From the NCBI GenBank assembly GCA_902783365.1, contig CACZQL010000032.1:1-54533 (forward strand): a DNA stretch of 54,533 nucleotides, written 5' to 3'. The stretch comes from an uncultured Bacteroidia bacterium (GTDB lineage Bacteria > Bacteroidota > Bacteroidia > Bacteroidales > F082). How positions within the stretch are numbered: position 1 is the first letter of the stretch; the number at the start of each line of letters is the position of its first letter. The notes under the pieces were generated by a model. It saw only the letters and a list, made by a program, of their open reading frames with translations, did not search any database and was not told the DNA's origin. The position numbers and the translations under genes are program-made. This document shows positions 46,815 through 54,533 of this stretch, piece by piece.

Positions 46815-48073
46815 AGATTGTACACATTACCACTTGCGATTATGGCGGAGCTGGACTTGCTGTGCTGCGAATCCATGATTCCCTGCTGCAGCTTGGTATA
46901 GATAGCTCTGTTTTGGTGGCTGATAAGCGTACTTCCTTGAGTACTGTTTTCCAAGTAGAGCCCACGGCTACTTTAAATACAAATAAAAAGCCAAGCAATA
47001 AGTTGTTAAAAGTCACTAAAAATATCCTCCGTAGAAGGGGTTGGTTTTTAACTAACTTGGAGAAGTACCGTAAAATGTTTAATTCTTTGAAAAAAGCAGA
47101 TCAAGAAGTATGTTTTACCTTCCCGATTACATCTTATGATTTGGCTGAAGATGAATTAGTTAAGGAAGCTGATGTGATTCATTTGCATTGGGTGGCTGAT
47201 TTTGTGGATTACCCTACCTTTTTCAAAAAGGTTACTAAACCTATTGTGTGGACTTTTCATGACGAGAATATAGGTTTGGGTGGATTTCATTATCAATGCG
47301 CCAAAGATGAGTATTATGATATCTATCAGCCTTTGGAAGATGCGTTTTGTGGCATTAAACGTGAGGCTTTAGCATATTGTCATAATTTATATGTGGTTGC
47401 GCTTTCTAACAAGATGAAGGCATTTGTGGATGGTTTAGATTTTTTGAAGCCTCGAAAAAAAACTATCATTCATAATTCAGTGAATCATGAAAGGTTCCGT
47501 ATCATTGACAAGGCATATTCGAGGGATTTGTTTCATGTTCCTCGAGAGAATCTGGTGTTTTCATTTTGTGCTAATGAAATTGGAGATGAAAGAAAAGGAT
47601 TAAAAGAACTCATTATGGCACTTGAACTGTTGGGAGATAATAATATTACACTGCTCTGCATAGGTCCTGGTGAACTACCGATTGATCCCTCATTTCATAC
47701 CATTTGTATTGGGAAAATTGACAATGAGGATGTGTTGGCTGCGTTGTATTCTTGTTCGGATCGTTTTGTGATGCCCTCGTTTCAAGAGGCTTTTGCTCAG
47801 ACACCCCTTGAAGCTATGGCTTGTGGTGTGCCCGTGATTGTTTTCCCGTGTAGTGGTACAGAAGAATTAATCAATGACGATAATGGCGTAAGATGTAAGG
47901 ACTTTACAGTTGAAGCCTTATTTTTAGGGATAAAGGAATCTTTGAAAAGACAATATAATAATCATAAGATTAGAAATGATGTGATGAGCCGTTTTGCGCC
48001 TCGCTTGATTGCGGAACAGTATCTTCAGGTTTATAAAATGGCAATTGATGAAAGTGATAAATGTAATGAATGA
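46811..48073 (+). CDS. Glycosyltransferase family 4 protein
   Basis: The 420-residue GT-B enzyme begins MKIVHITTCDYGGAGLAVLRIHDSLLQLGIDSSVLV. The C-terminal donor-binding motif is FVMPSFQEAFAQTPLEAMACGVPVIVFPCSGTEELI, with the EAxxxxPLEAMACG pattern of GT4. The acceptor-side DVIHLHWVADFVDYPTFFK is typical of WcaC-like enzymes. Donor and linkage cannot be predicted. It is translationally coupled to wzt copy 1 by a 4-base overlap. The gene is AT-rich. Confidence 0.88.
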   Translation: MKIVHITTCDYGGAGLAVLRIHDSLLQLGIDSSVLVADKRTSLSTVFQVEPTATLNTNKKPSNKLLKVTKNILRRRGWFLTNLEKYRKMFNSLKKADQEVCFTFPITSYDLAEDELVKEADVIHLHWVADFVDYPTFFKKVTKPIVWTFHDENIGLGGFHYQCAKDEYYDIYQPLEDAFCGIKREALAYCHNLYVVALSNKMKAFVDGLDFLKPRKKTIIHNSVNHERFRIIDKAYSRDLFHVPRENLVFSFCANEIGDERKGLKELIMALELLGDNNITLLCIGPGELPIDPSFHTICIGKIDNEDVLAALYSCSDRFVMPSFQEAFAQTPLEAMACGVPVIVFPCSGTEELINDDNGVRCKDFTVEALFLGIKESLKRQYNNHKIRNDVMSRFAPRLIAEQYLQVYKMAIDESDKCNE

Positions 48074-48091
48074 AATACTGTTGTTTAAATT

Positions 48092-49351
48092 ATGAATACA
48101 GCAATAGAGTTTAGCAATATAAGCAAGCAGTATCGTTTGGGCTTGGTCTCAACTAAAACCCTTAGTCACGACTTAAATCGTTGGTGGCAGACAGCGGTGT
48201 TGCACAAGGAAGATCCCTATTTGAAAATTGGTTCAGTGAATGATCGAAGTACTAAGGGTGACAGCGAGTATGTGTGGGCTCTAAAGGATATCGATTTCAA
48301 GGTGGAACAAGGCGATGTGGTCGGCATTATTGGCAAGAACGGTGCAGGAAAGAGCACGTTGCTGAAATTGTTGTCCCGTGTCACTGGTCCAACTACAGGA
48401 ACTATTAAGGCAAGAGGTCGTATTGGTTCCTTGCTCGAAGTAGGAACAGGCTTCCATCAAGAGATGACAGGTCGCGAGAATATTTACATGAATGGTGCCA
48501 TCCTTGGCATGACCAAATACGAAATTACTCGTAAGTTGGATGAGATTGTGGATTTTTCAGGTTGTGAGCGATACATAGATACTCCCGTGAAGCGTTATTC
48601 GAGCGGCATGATGGTAAGACTTGGTTTTGCTGTTGCTGCTCATTTGGATCCGGAGATTCTAGTTGTCGATGAAGTGCTAGCTGTAGGTGATGCTGAATTC
48701 CAGAAAAAAGCTATCGGAAAGATGCAGGATGTGAGTCGGGGAGAAGGAAGGACGGTGCTGTTTGTAAGTCATAATATGACTTCAATAAAAGCACTATGTT
48801 GTCGGGGGATCTTATTGAAAAATGGGATAGTTGATTATGATGGTGGAATAGATGAGACAATAGATCGTTATCTTCATAGTAATCGAGTAAAACCGTTGGG
48901 GACTATAATAGATAGCATTAAATATGAGTCTCAAGAGATAAAAGTTTTCAGCGTAACTGTGAATGGTTCCGAATGTAATATTGTTGAAATGGAAATTCCG
49001 AACCGAACGATTAGTATTCGAATTGAAGGAGAACTGTTGAATGATATTCCGCTAGCTATAGAGTGTTTGTTGTATGATTCGAATAGAGTTTTACTAGCAA
49101 AGTTTGCGCCGACTCTTTTTCAAACGGATCTTAAGCAGTATAAAGCTGGTAGTTTTATAATAAATGAAAAATTAGAATTACCTGCTGAAATCACAAATGG
49201 AGAATATGGCTTGGAGGTTGACATAACTTATCCAAAAGTGCAGTATTTGGTCAGATTTGTCGATGCAATAGTATTAAAAATATCTGGTGCAACTGCGGCT
49301 TATGGGAATGAGTTAAGGTATTCTGATAATGGTTTTCTTGTTTTGAGATGA
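48092..49351 (+). CDS. Polysaccharide ABC transporter ATPase Wzt, copy 2
   Basis: The 419-residue protein has an N-terminal ATPase domain (to about residue 235) that is nearly identical in amino acids to copy 1, with only about 25 differences by eye. Silent codon positions differ often. The C-terminal half (about 245-419) shows little resemblance to copy 1 and probably recognises a different glycan end. All ATPase motifs are intact (GKNGAGKST, YSSGMMVRLG, VDEVLAVGD). It overlaps the downstream acetyltransferase by 4 bases. Confidence 0.92.
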   Translation: MNTAIEFSNISKQYRLGLVSTKTLSHDLNRWWQTAVLHKEDPYLKIGSVNDRSTKGDSEYVWALKDIDFKVEQGDVVGIIGKNGAGKSTLLKLLSRVTGPTTGTIKARGRIGSLLEVGTGFHQEMTGRENIYMNGAILGMTKYEITRKLDEIVDFSGCERYIDTPVKRYSSGMMVRLGFAVAAHLDPEILVVDEVLAVGDAEFQKKAIGKMQDVSRGEGRTVLFVSHNMTSIKALCCRGILLKNGIVDYDGGIDETIDRYLHSNRVKPLGTIIDSIKYESQEIKVFSVTVNGSECNIVEMEIPNRTISIRIEGELLNDIPLAIECLLYDSNRVLLAKFAPTLFQTDLKQYKAGSFIINEKLELPAEITNGEYGLEVDITYPKVQYLVRFVDAIVLKISGATAAYGNELRYSDNGFLVLR

Positions 49352-49998
49352 GGCGTTTATTTATAAAAGTGAAGAACAAGTTAGGTAAGCTTTATAGAAA
49401 GCTTGTGTTTGGTGAGTTATCGCCTAGTGAAAAGTTGAAGAAAAAACAACAGGAAGATTATGCTTTTTTGAAAAGTCATGGAGTAGATACGGAGTTGGGA
49501 TATGTTACATTATGTGGCAAACCAATAATTCATAAAGAGCCTGGTAGTATTATACGAATGGGGAAAAATGTTGTTTTGGTTTCGGAATCTGAGACTAATA
49601 TGGCAGGAATCAATCATCCAGTGATTATCGCAACTTATTCAAAAGACGCAGAAGTGTTGTTGGAGGATAATGTTGGAATGTCAGGGGTCAGTATTAATTG
49701 TGTCAGTAGATGTGTTTTTAAAGAAGGGGCAATGTTGGGGGCTAATGTAAATGTTTGGGACACGGATTTTCATCCAGTGGATCCCATCAAGAGACTCAAT
49801 CAAAAGTCTATAGAGGATGCACAAACCTTTCCCATAATCCTTGAACGAAATGTGTGGATAGGAGCGAACACCACTATTCTTAAAGGGGTAACAATTGGTG
49901 AGAACACGGTTGTTGGGGCTATGTCTTTAGTAAATAAAGATTTGCATTCAAATACTGTTTATGCTGGAATTCCTGCAAAAAAGATTAAAGACTTATGA
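49348..49998 (+). CDS. Hexapeptide acyltransferase (CatB/maltose-acetyltransferase-like)
   Basis: The 216-residue protein has a left-handed beta-helix, with repeats such as VLLEDNVGMSGVSINCVSRCVFKEGAMLGANVNVWDTDFHPV. The C-terminal VWIGANTTILKGVTIGENTVVGAMSLVNKDLHSNTVYAGIPAKKI is typical of O-acetyltransferases acting on sugars. The His in the WDTDFHP loop is the probable catalytic residue. It sits between Wzt copy 2 and a GT2 gene with 4-base overlaps at both ends. Confidence 0.87.
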   Translation: MRRLFIKVKNKLGKLYRKLVFGELSPSEKLKKKQQEDYAFLKSHGVDTELGYVTLCGKPIIHKEPGSIIRMGKNVVLVSESETNMAGINHPVIIATYSKDAEVLLEDNVGMSGVSINCVSRCVFKEGAMLGANVNVWDTDFHPVDPIKRLNQKSIEDAQTFPIILERNVWIGANTTILKGVTIGENTVVGAMSLVNKDLHSNTVYAGIPAKKIKDL

Positions 49999-50750
49999 AA
50001 CTGTCTATAATCATACCCACATATAATAGCGCAAAAGTTATTAAACGAGCTTTGGATAGTATCATTGCTCAAACTTTTAGAGATTGGGAGGTGTTGGTGA
50101 TGGATGGCGTTTCTAAAGACAATACTCTCGAAATCGCATGCTTATATAACGATAAAAGAATCACTGTTTATTCCGAACCAGATAAGGGCATTTATGATGC
50201 CATGAATAAAGGTGTGAAGAAAGCTAAAGGGGAGTTCCTATACTTTTTGGGCGGTGATGATTATCTGCTGAGAAACGATGTTTTGGAGCAAATGCTTGTT
50301 GACAGTGATGGTCTTGACATGATTTATGGTGATGTAGAGGCTACTCACTTGTCTGCCGAAAACTACGGAGAATGGAGTTTTGACACATTATTGTACAATC
50401 GTTGTCACCAAGCCATTTTCTATAGAAGTACTATTTTTAAGAAAGTGGGACTTTATCCTTTGTGTTATCCTATTTGTGCTGACCATTACATCAATTTAAA
50501 ACTATTTATCAAACGACATGCTCAATCTCAATACCGCCCTGTCAAAGTGGCACATCATTCAGAAGGAGGGGCAAGTACAGTTCTCAACGATTCGGCTTTT
50601 TATAACCAAATAGACCAAATAATAGTTCGAATTGGATTGTTCAAATTGCCCAATGCAATAGTAGCCAAACATTGTCGGCGTGCTTTAAAAAAGCATTGTA
50701 CACATCTTCAGCGTATTGTTTTTAGGGTTCTTTTATTCTTTGTTGAGTAG
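49995..50750 (+). CDS. Glycosyltransferase family 2 protein (A)
   Basis: This 251-residue GT-A enzyme begins MKLSIIIPTYNSAKVIKRALDSIIAQTFRDWEVLVMDGVSKDNTLEI. It contains EPDKGIYDAMNKGVKKAKGEFLYFLGGDDYLL, the WcaE-type pattern with GDD as the nucleotide-sugar/metal site. It is short and soluble, overlapping the preceding gene by 4 bases. Donor sugar unknown. Confidence 0.9.
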   Translation: MKLSIIIPTYNSAKVIKRALDSIIAQTFRDWEVLVMDGVSKDNTLEIACLYNDKRITVYSEPDKGIYDAMNKGVKKAKGEFLYFLGGDDYLLRNDVLEQMLVDSDGLDMIYGDVEATHLSAENYGEWSFDTLLYNRCHQAIFYRSTIFKKVGLYPLCYPICADHYINLKLFIKRHAQSQYRPVKVAHHSEGGASTVLNDSAFYNQIDQIIVRIGLFKLPNAIVAKHCRRALKKHCTHLQRIVFRVLLFFVE

Positions 50751-50756
50751 TTTAAT

Positions 50757-51656
50757 ATGCCAGCAGTTTCTGTCATCGTTCCGAATTATAATCACTCTCT
50801 TTTTCTGCAACAGCGTATCGAAAGCATCCTAGCTCAGTCTTTTCAAGATTTTGAGTTGATTCTGCTAGATGATTGCTCAACCGATAACAGCCGAGAGGTT
50901 ATGGAAAGCTTTCGCTACAATCCCCGAGTAAGCCATGTGGTGTTTAACGAGGTGAACGGGGGCTCTCCGTTTAAACAATGGGACAAAGGCATCATCTTGG
51001 CAAAAGGGGAGTGGATATGGATGGCAGAAAGCGATGACTGGGCAGAGCCCATTTTCCTTGAACGAATGATGGAAGAGGTGAAGAAAGTTCCAGATTGCAG
51101 CTTGGCGTATGCTAATACTTGGTGGGTGGACGAAAAGGGATATAAGCTATGGGAAACTCCTGATAGCGACAAAGTGACTGTGTATGCGGGCAAAGACTAT
51201 ATCAAGCAAAGGCTTTCAGTTTGCAACTCCATTGCCAATGTGAGTGAGTGTATCTTTCGACGCGACAAATATCGTCCTGCTGAAAATGGAAGATACGAGT
51301 GGATGCGTCTTTGTGGTGACTGGTTTTTTTATGTTTTGTTAGCGGAACAAGGCTGTGTGGTGGAAGTGGAACAACCATTGAGTTATTATCGACAACATGG
51401 ACATAATGTTTCTGAAGCATCTGAACATAAGGGTTTGACATTTCTCGAAGGGGCGGATGTGCTAGAATATATGATTGATCATTGTGGGTTGGAATCAAGT
51501 GATTTTGCCAAGGGATGGGGTGGAATGTGGTTTAAATACGAACGGCAATATATGTTTGCCCCTGAAGTCAGTGCTAAGGTGAAACAACGTATGTCAATCC
51601 ATCCTGATATTAACCGATGGTATCGGCTTTATCAAATTAAATCATGGCTAAAGTAA
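50757..51656 (+). CDS. Glycosyltransferase family 2 protein (B)
   Basis: This 299-residue GT-A enzyme begins MPAVSVIVPNYNHSLFLQQRIESILAQSFQDFELILLDDCSTDNS. The metal/donor segment is WIWMAESDDWAEPIFLERM, and a conserved C-terminal SYYRQHGHNVS follows. It starts 6 bases after gene A and its 3' end overlaps gene C by 13 bases. Donor unknown. Confidence 0.9.
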   Translation: MPAVSVIVPNYNHSLFLQQRIESILAQSFQDFELILLDDCSTDNSREVMESFRYNPRVSHVVFNEVNGGSPFKQWDKGIILAKGEWIWMAESDDWAEPIFLERMMEEVKKVPDCSLAYANTWWVDEKGYKLWETPDSDKVTVYAGKDYIKQRLSVCNSIANVSECIFRRDKYRPAENGRYEWMRLCGDWFFYVLLAEQGCVVEVEQPLSYYRQHGHNVSEASEHKGLTFLEGADVLEYMIDHCGLESSDFAKGWGGMWFKYERQYMFAPEVSAKVKQRMSIHPDINRWYRLYQIKSWLK

Positions 51657-52660
51657 CCGTCCTAATGCCGACTTATAACGTGGCTCCTTACGTGAGAGAA
51701 GCCATCGATAGCGTTTTGCGGCAAACTTATTCCGATTTTGAGCTGTTGGTCATTGACGATTGCTCCAAGGATAATACTTTGGAGATTGTCCGTGCCATCG
51801 ATGATTCACGAATCAGAATCGAACAGAATGAGCACAATCTCGGACTCGCTGACAACCTTAACCGGGGATTAAGTTTGATCATTACCGAATATGTAGCCCG
51901 AATGGATGGAGATGATATTGCGGAACCGTTTTGGCTTGAAAAGGAAGTCGCAATTTTAGACGCAAACCCTGAGATTGGCATCTGTAGCGGAGGTTTTGAG
52001 CGTTTCGGCACGGTGAAGTCACTGGTGCGCTTTCCCGAGCGTCACGAGGATGGTTTGGCCAACATGTTGTTTGAGTGCAGCGTTATTGTTCCCACCTTCC
52101 GTATGAGCTTCTACCGTGATTTTGGCTTGCGCTACAGCACGGAGGCATTCCCGGCAGAGGACTACCGTTTTTGGGCGGAGTGCCTGAGAGTGACAAAGTT
52201 TTACAATATCCAGGAAACGCTTTTCCACTATCGGATGCATCCCTCGCAGATCTGCTCCGCTCGCCGTGAGGAACAGGAACGCAAAGTGGCCCAAGTACGT
52301 CTCTATATGCTTGAATGGTTGAGTGAGGGTTTTACCGAAGAGGAGAGACAATACTATGTGAGCCAGTTCATGGCTCCTCAAATCAATTCCAAAGAGGACT
52401 ATAACGAGCGTAAGGCGTTCTGTGATAAGATGGTGGAGTTGAATCGTGGCGTTGGACATTTTGAGGAAAAAGCGTTGCGCCATAGGCTTGACAAACATCT
52501 TAAGCTGGGTTTGTACAATGCTGTGGTTGACCGCTTCTTTAAGGAAGGGTATTCCATCCCGAGTTATTTCCGATATCTCAGGAGTGGTCTTGCCTTGAAA
52601 ACAGGACGTCGTTACGAGACCAAGTTTTTCCTCAAGAGCTTGTTGCACAAGAAAGTATGA
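51644..52660 (+). CDS. Glycosyltransferase family 2 protein (C)
   Basis: This 338-residue GT-A enzyme begins MAKVTVLMPTYNVAPYVREAIDSVLRQTYSDFELLVIDDCSKDNTLEIV. It has YVARMDGDDIAEPFWLEKEV (DGDD metal site), AEDYRFWAECLRV and HYRMHPSQICSARREEQ. The class is common in LPS clusters. The start overlaps gene B and the stop overlaps the deacetylase by 4 bases. Confidence 0.9.
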   Translation: MAKVTVLMPTYNVAPYVREAIDSVLRQTYSDFELLVIDDCSKDNTLEIVRAIDDSRIRIEQNEHNLGLADNLNRGLSLIITEYVARMDGDDIAEPFWLEKEVAILDANPEIGICSGGFERFGTVKSLVRFPERHEDGLANMLFECSVIVPTFRMSFYRDFGLRYSTEAFPAEDYRFWAECLRVTKFYNIQETLFHYRMHPSQICSARREEQERKVAQVRLYMLEWLSEGFTEEERQYYVSQFMAPQINSKEDYNERKAFCDKMVELNRGVGHFEEKALRHRLDKHLKLGLYNAVVDRFFKEGYSIPSYFRYLRSGLALKTGRRYETKFFLKSLLHKKV

Positions 52661-53346
52661 TTCTCAACAAAATACGTCGTAGAATATATAAGTTGTTTCA
52701 TCCGGTCATCGGTGAGATATGGATGCTGCATCGGGTGGTGGAGCAACGGAGTGAAAAGCCTGAACAGCGTGAACTGGAAGTGACACCGGCGTGGTTGGAA
52801 CAGAAGATATTAGAATACAAAAACAAAGGATATACTTTTGTTTCCATTGATGATATGCCGCCTCGCGGAAAGTGGGTGTGTATCACCTTCGATGACGGCT
52901 GCCGAGACAATTATACGCACGCTTACCCATTGCTGAAACGTCTTGGGGTGCCGTTCACTGTCTATGTCACCACCGGGTTCATTGACAACCGACTACCAAT
53001 GTGGTGGTATCCAGGTGAAAAACTCGGCATCAGCGCCGAAGAGCTGAAACAACTGGACGTTGACCCCCTCTGCACTATTGGAGCCCACACGGTGAATCAT
53101 CCTAAGTTGGACACGCTCACTTATGAGCAGCAATACAAAGAGATTGCCGAATCGAAGCAGACTCTTGAAGTATTCCTCGGCCACGAGATAAACCACTTTT
53201 CTTTCCCCCACGGAGCTCACAATGACGACACCCTCAGCATCTGCCGAGAGCTTGGTTTCCAAACCGTTGTCCGCTCCTGGGGCGGGCCGTTGAGACGAGG
53301 AGAGAACCCCTATCCACTATCCAGATTAATTGTAAAACAACCATGA
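52657..53346 (+). CDS. Polysaccharide deacetylase (NodB-type, CE4)
   Basis: The 229-residue protein carries the NodB signature CITFDDGCRDNYTHAYPLL, with Asp-Asp of motif 1, and the zinc-binding motif 2 GAHTVNHPKLDTL (two His). Motif 3 is NHFSFPHGAHNDDTL. It would remove N-acetyl groups from a sugar in the glycan or its precursor. No signal peptide is visible, which fits a cytoplasmic action on a lipid-linked intermediate. It overlaps both neighbours by 4 bases. Confidence 0.88.
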   Translation: MILNKIRRRIYKLFHPVIGEIWMLHRVVEQRSEKPEQRELEVTPAWLEQKILEYKNKGYTFVSIDDMPPRGKWVCITFDDGCRDNYTHAYPLLKRLGVPFTVYVTTGFIDNRLPMWWYPGEKLGISAEELKQLDVDPLCTIGAHTVNHPKLDTLTYEQQYKEIAESKQTLEVFLGHEINHFSFPHGAHNDDTLSICRELGFQTVVRSWGGPLRRGENPYPLSRLIVKQP

Positions 53347-54272
53347 GTTTCCTTGCTACAAAACGAGAACAATTGCGACAATGGAGATATAATCGCCATA
53401 GCCAATTCAAATACTATAATTTTTGGCGCGACGAGCATCCGGAAGAAATGTGGTTCAGCCGTTTTATTAACCACTATTTTCCTGATTGTAAGCAACGCAT
53501 CAACTTTACATCTGTTCTTGGACCTGTAGAAATGATAGATGATAGTCGCCAAGGCATCAACATATTTTACACAGGCGAAAACATACATACCGACCGCTTT
53601 TCTGATTTCTTGGAACGGTATCAGACTCAACAATACGACCTATCAATAGGTTTTGATTATGATGGCCCAGGTAATTACATACGATTTCCACTATGGGTCA
53701 TGTGGCACTTCCCTCCGGAAGCAACACATGAGCAAATTGATAAGATTTGCCATGATATGAACTATCCGACAATAGGAGATCGCCCTAGATTCTGTGCTCT
53801 TGTATGTAGTCATGACCAAAGTGGACTGCGGAAAAAAATAATGGAATCTCTCGAAGAAGTAGGTCATGTTGACTCTGCAGGTCGTTATTGTAAAAACACA
53901 GACATTCTCCAGACCGAATTTGCCGATGATAAACCGCAATTCTTGCAACAATATCGATTTAATATCTGTCCAGAGAACTCTGACCACACGGGTTATGTGA
54001 CAGAAAAGATATTCGATGCCATTAAAAGTGGCTGCGTCCCCATCTATAACGGAAGCGGAAACAAACCCGAACCTGAGGTTGTCAATAAAAATGCAGTAGT
54101 GTTCTGGTCAAACGATAACAATGACCAAGAAATAGCTCAAATACAGAATCTAGAGAATTCCCATGAGACATACATGCACTTTGCTCATCAACCAAGACTA
54201 ACCCCACAAGCCCCAGATGTAGTGAAAGAATACTACGAACTCCTGTACAACAAACTGAAAGAACTTATATGA
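53343..54272 (+). CDS. GT10 alpha-1,3/4-fucosyltransferase family protein
   Basis: The 309-residue protein carries the GT10 donor-binding signature in YRFNICPENSDHTGYVTEKIFDAIKSGCVPIYNGSGN. The upstream segment has GENIHTDRFSDFL and FDYDGPGNYIRFPLWVMW. Such enzymes move L-fucose from GDP-fucose to GlcNAc or glucose, as in Helicobacter Lewis-antigen LPS. gmd and fcl in the same cluster supply its donor. It has no heptad tail of the Helicobacter type. Last complete gene of the window. Confidence 0.92.
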   Translation: MSFLATKREQLRQWRYNRHSQFKYYNFWRDEHPEEMWFSRFINHYFPDCKQRINFTSVLGPVEMIDDSRQGINIFYTGENIHTDRFSDFLERYQTQQYDLSIGFDYDGPGNYIRFPLWVMWHFPPEATHEQIDKICHDMNYPTIGDRPRFCALVCSHDQSGLRKKIMESLEEVGHVDSAGRYCKNTDILQTEFADDKPQFLQQYRFNICPENSDHTGYVTEKIFDAIKSGCVPIYNGSGNKPEPEVVNKNAVVFWSNDNNDQEIAQIQNLENSHETYMHFAHQPRLTPQAPDVVKEYYELLYNKLKELI

Positions 54273-54334
54273 GACAGTTAAGTACATGACAAAATTTTAA
54301 AAATATCTATATCTGTTTGTCTATCAGGGTTTAA

Positions 54335-54533
54335 GAGGATAGAGGATATGGTGTCGAGGCCGTACTTGAAAAAGGAGAAGGCTCTTCTACCGTTGTTAAG
54401 CGTCCTGATAGGCTTGATGAATTGGTCTTTGAAAATACCGACAAGCTAAGCCCACAAGAAAGCGATTGTGAGCACGGCGAAGAGTCTTTCTATCCTTTGG
54501 ATATCGGCAAGATGAGTATCCTCGACATTGAAC
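54335..54533 (+). CDS. Possible gene fragment or start-less partial frame at window end
   Basis: After the GT10 gene, a frame is open from base 54335 to the window end (about 66 codons, containing VLEKGEGSSTVVKRPDRLD and later FENTDKLSPQESDCEHGEES). It looks protein-like (charged, no repeats) but follows directly on a TAA and has no ATG until 54489. It may be the decayed 5' part of a gene, or a gene starting from a rare codon. I do not recognise the family. Bases 54273-54334 hold nothing else that I can see. Confidence 0.25.

Noticed and set aside
48092-49351. Second Wzt as a recent tandem duplication or assembly error
   Set aside because: Silent-site differences run throughout the conserved ATPase part and the C-terminal halves differ, so the two copies are distinct genes.

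Overview
ORGANISM. The window is chromosomal DNA of a member of the phylum Bacteroidota, most likely order Bacteroidales. Four things point there. Genes are preceded by TAnnTTTG boxes, the -7 element used by this phylum. PorX and a DUF4835/PorD-type protein indicate a type IX secretion system (T9SS). Two secreted peptidases end in T9SS-type sorting domains. The BamD - omega-like - DUF4835 - RecN gene order is characteristic of the phylum. No 16S gene is present, so a finer placement is not supported. LAYOUT. (1) 1-12.5 kb, + strand: the translation/transcription block tuf (5' end missing), tRNA-Trp, secE, nusG, rplK, rplA, rplJ, rplL, rpoB, rpoC, closed by a strong terminator. A DUF3467 gene follows. 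(2) 12.9-18.0 kb, - strand: pyrB-pyrI-lemA behind a leader ORF that overlaps an intrinsic terminator (a pyrL-like attenuator), then a small exported protein and a patatin/beta-barrel protein. (3) 18.1-23.7 kb, + strand: argS, rsmE, a DUF4159 protein and a secreted C10 peptidase. (4) 23.7-31.6 kb, - strand: a DUF6913 gene, dapA, a secreted M14 carboxypeptidase, bamD, an omega-like gene, a DUF4835 gene and recN. (5) 31.7-38.1 kb, + strand: an MBL hydrolase, a small HTH regulator, porX, tsaE, aroB, aroA and a LutA-like protein. (6) 38.1-54.3 kb, + strand: a large, increasingly AT-rich surface-polysaccharide cluster. It holds a WbpD-like acetyltransferase, a WbpE/PorR-like aminotransferase, a sugar-phosphate transferase, the ABC permease Wzm, gmd, a GxxExxY protein, fcl, a methyltransferase, two Wzt-like ATPases, an acetyltransferase, four glycosyltransferases, a polysaccharide deacetylase and a GT10 fucosyltransferase. 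HOW IT FITS TOGETHER. The polysaccharide genes look like an ABC-exported O-antigen pathway that makes GDP-L-fucose and uses it in a fucosylated glycan. In Porphyromonas gingivalis, T9SS cargo is anchored to A-LPS whose synthesis needs a WbpE-type aminotransferase (PorR). Finding such an aminotransferase with an acetyltransferase partner, PorX, DUF4835 and two T9SS cargo proteases in one window suggests, by inference, linked secretion and anchoring functions. MOST UNUSUAL SIGNALS. These are the pyrBI leader ORF/attenuator; a GxxExxY gene between gmd and fcl bracketed by oppositely oriented 9-bp repeat arrays; period-7 arrays that begin at or near stop codons at six gene ends; and two Wzt ATPases with nearly identical ATPase domains but unrelated-looking C-terminal domains beside a single Wzm. 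No CRISPR array, insertion sequence, prophage or rRNA gene was seen.
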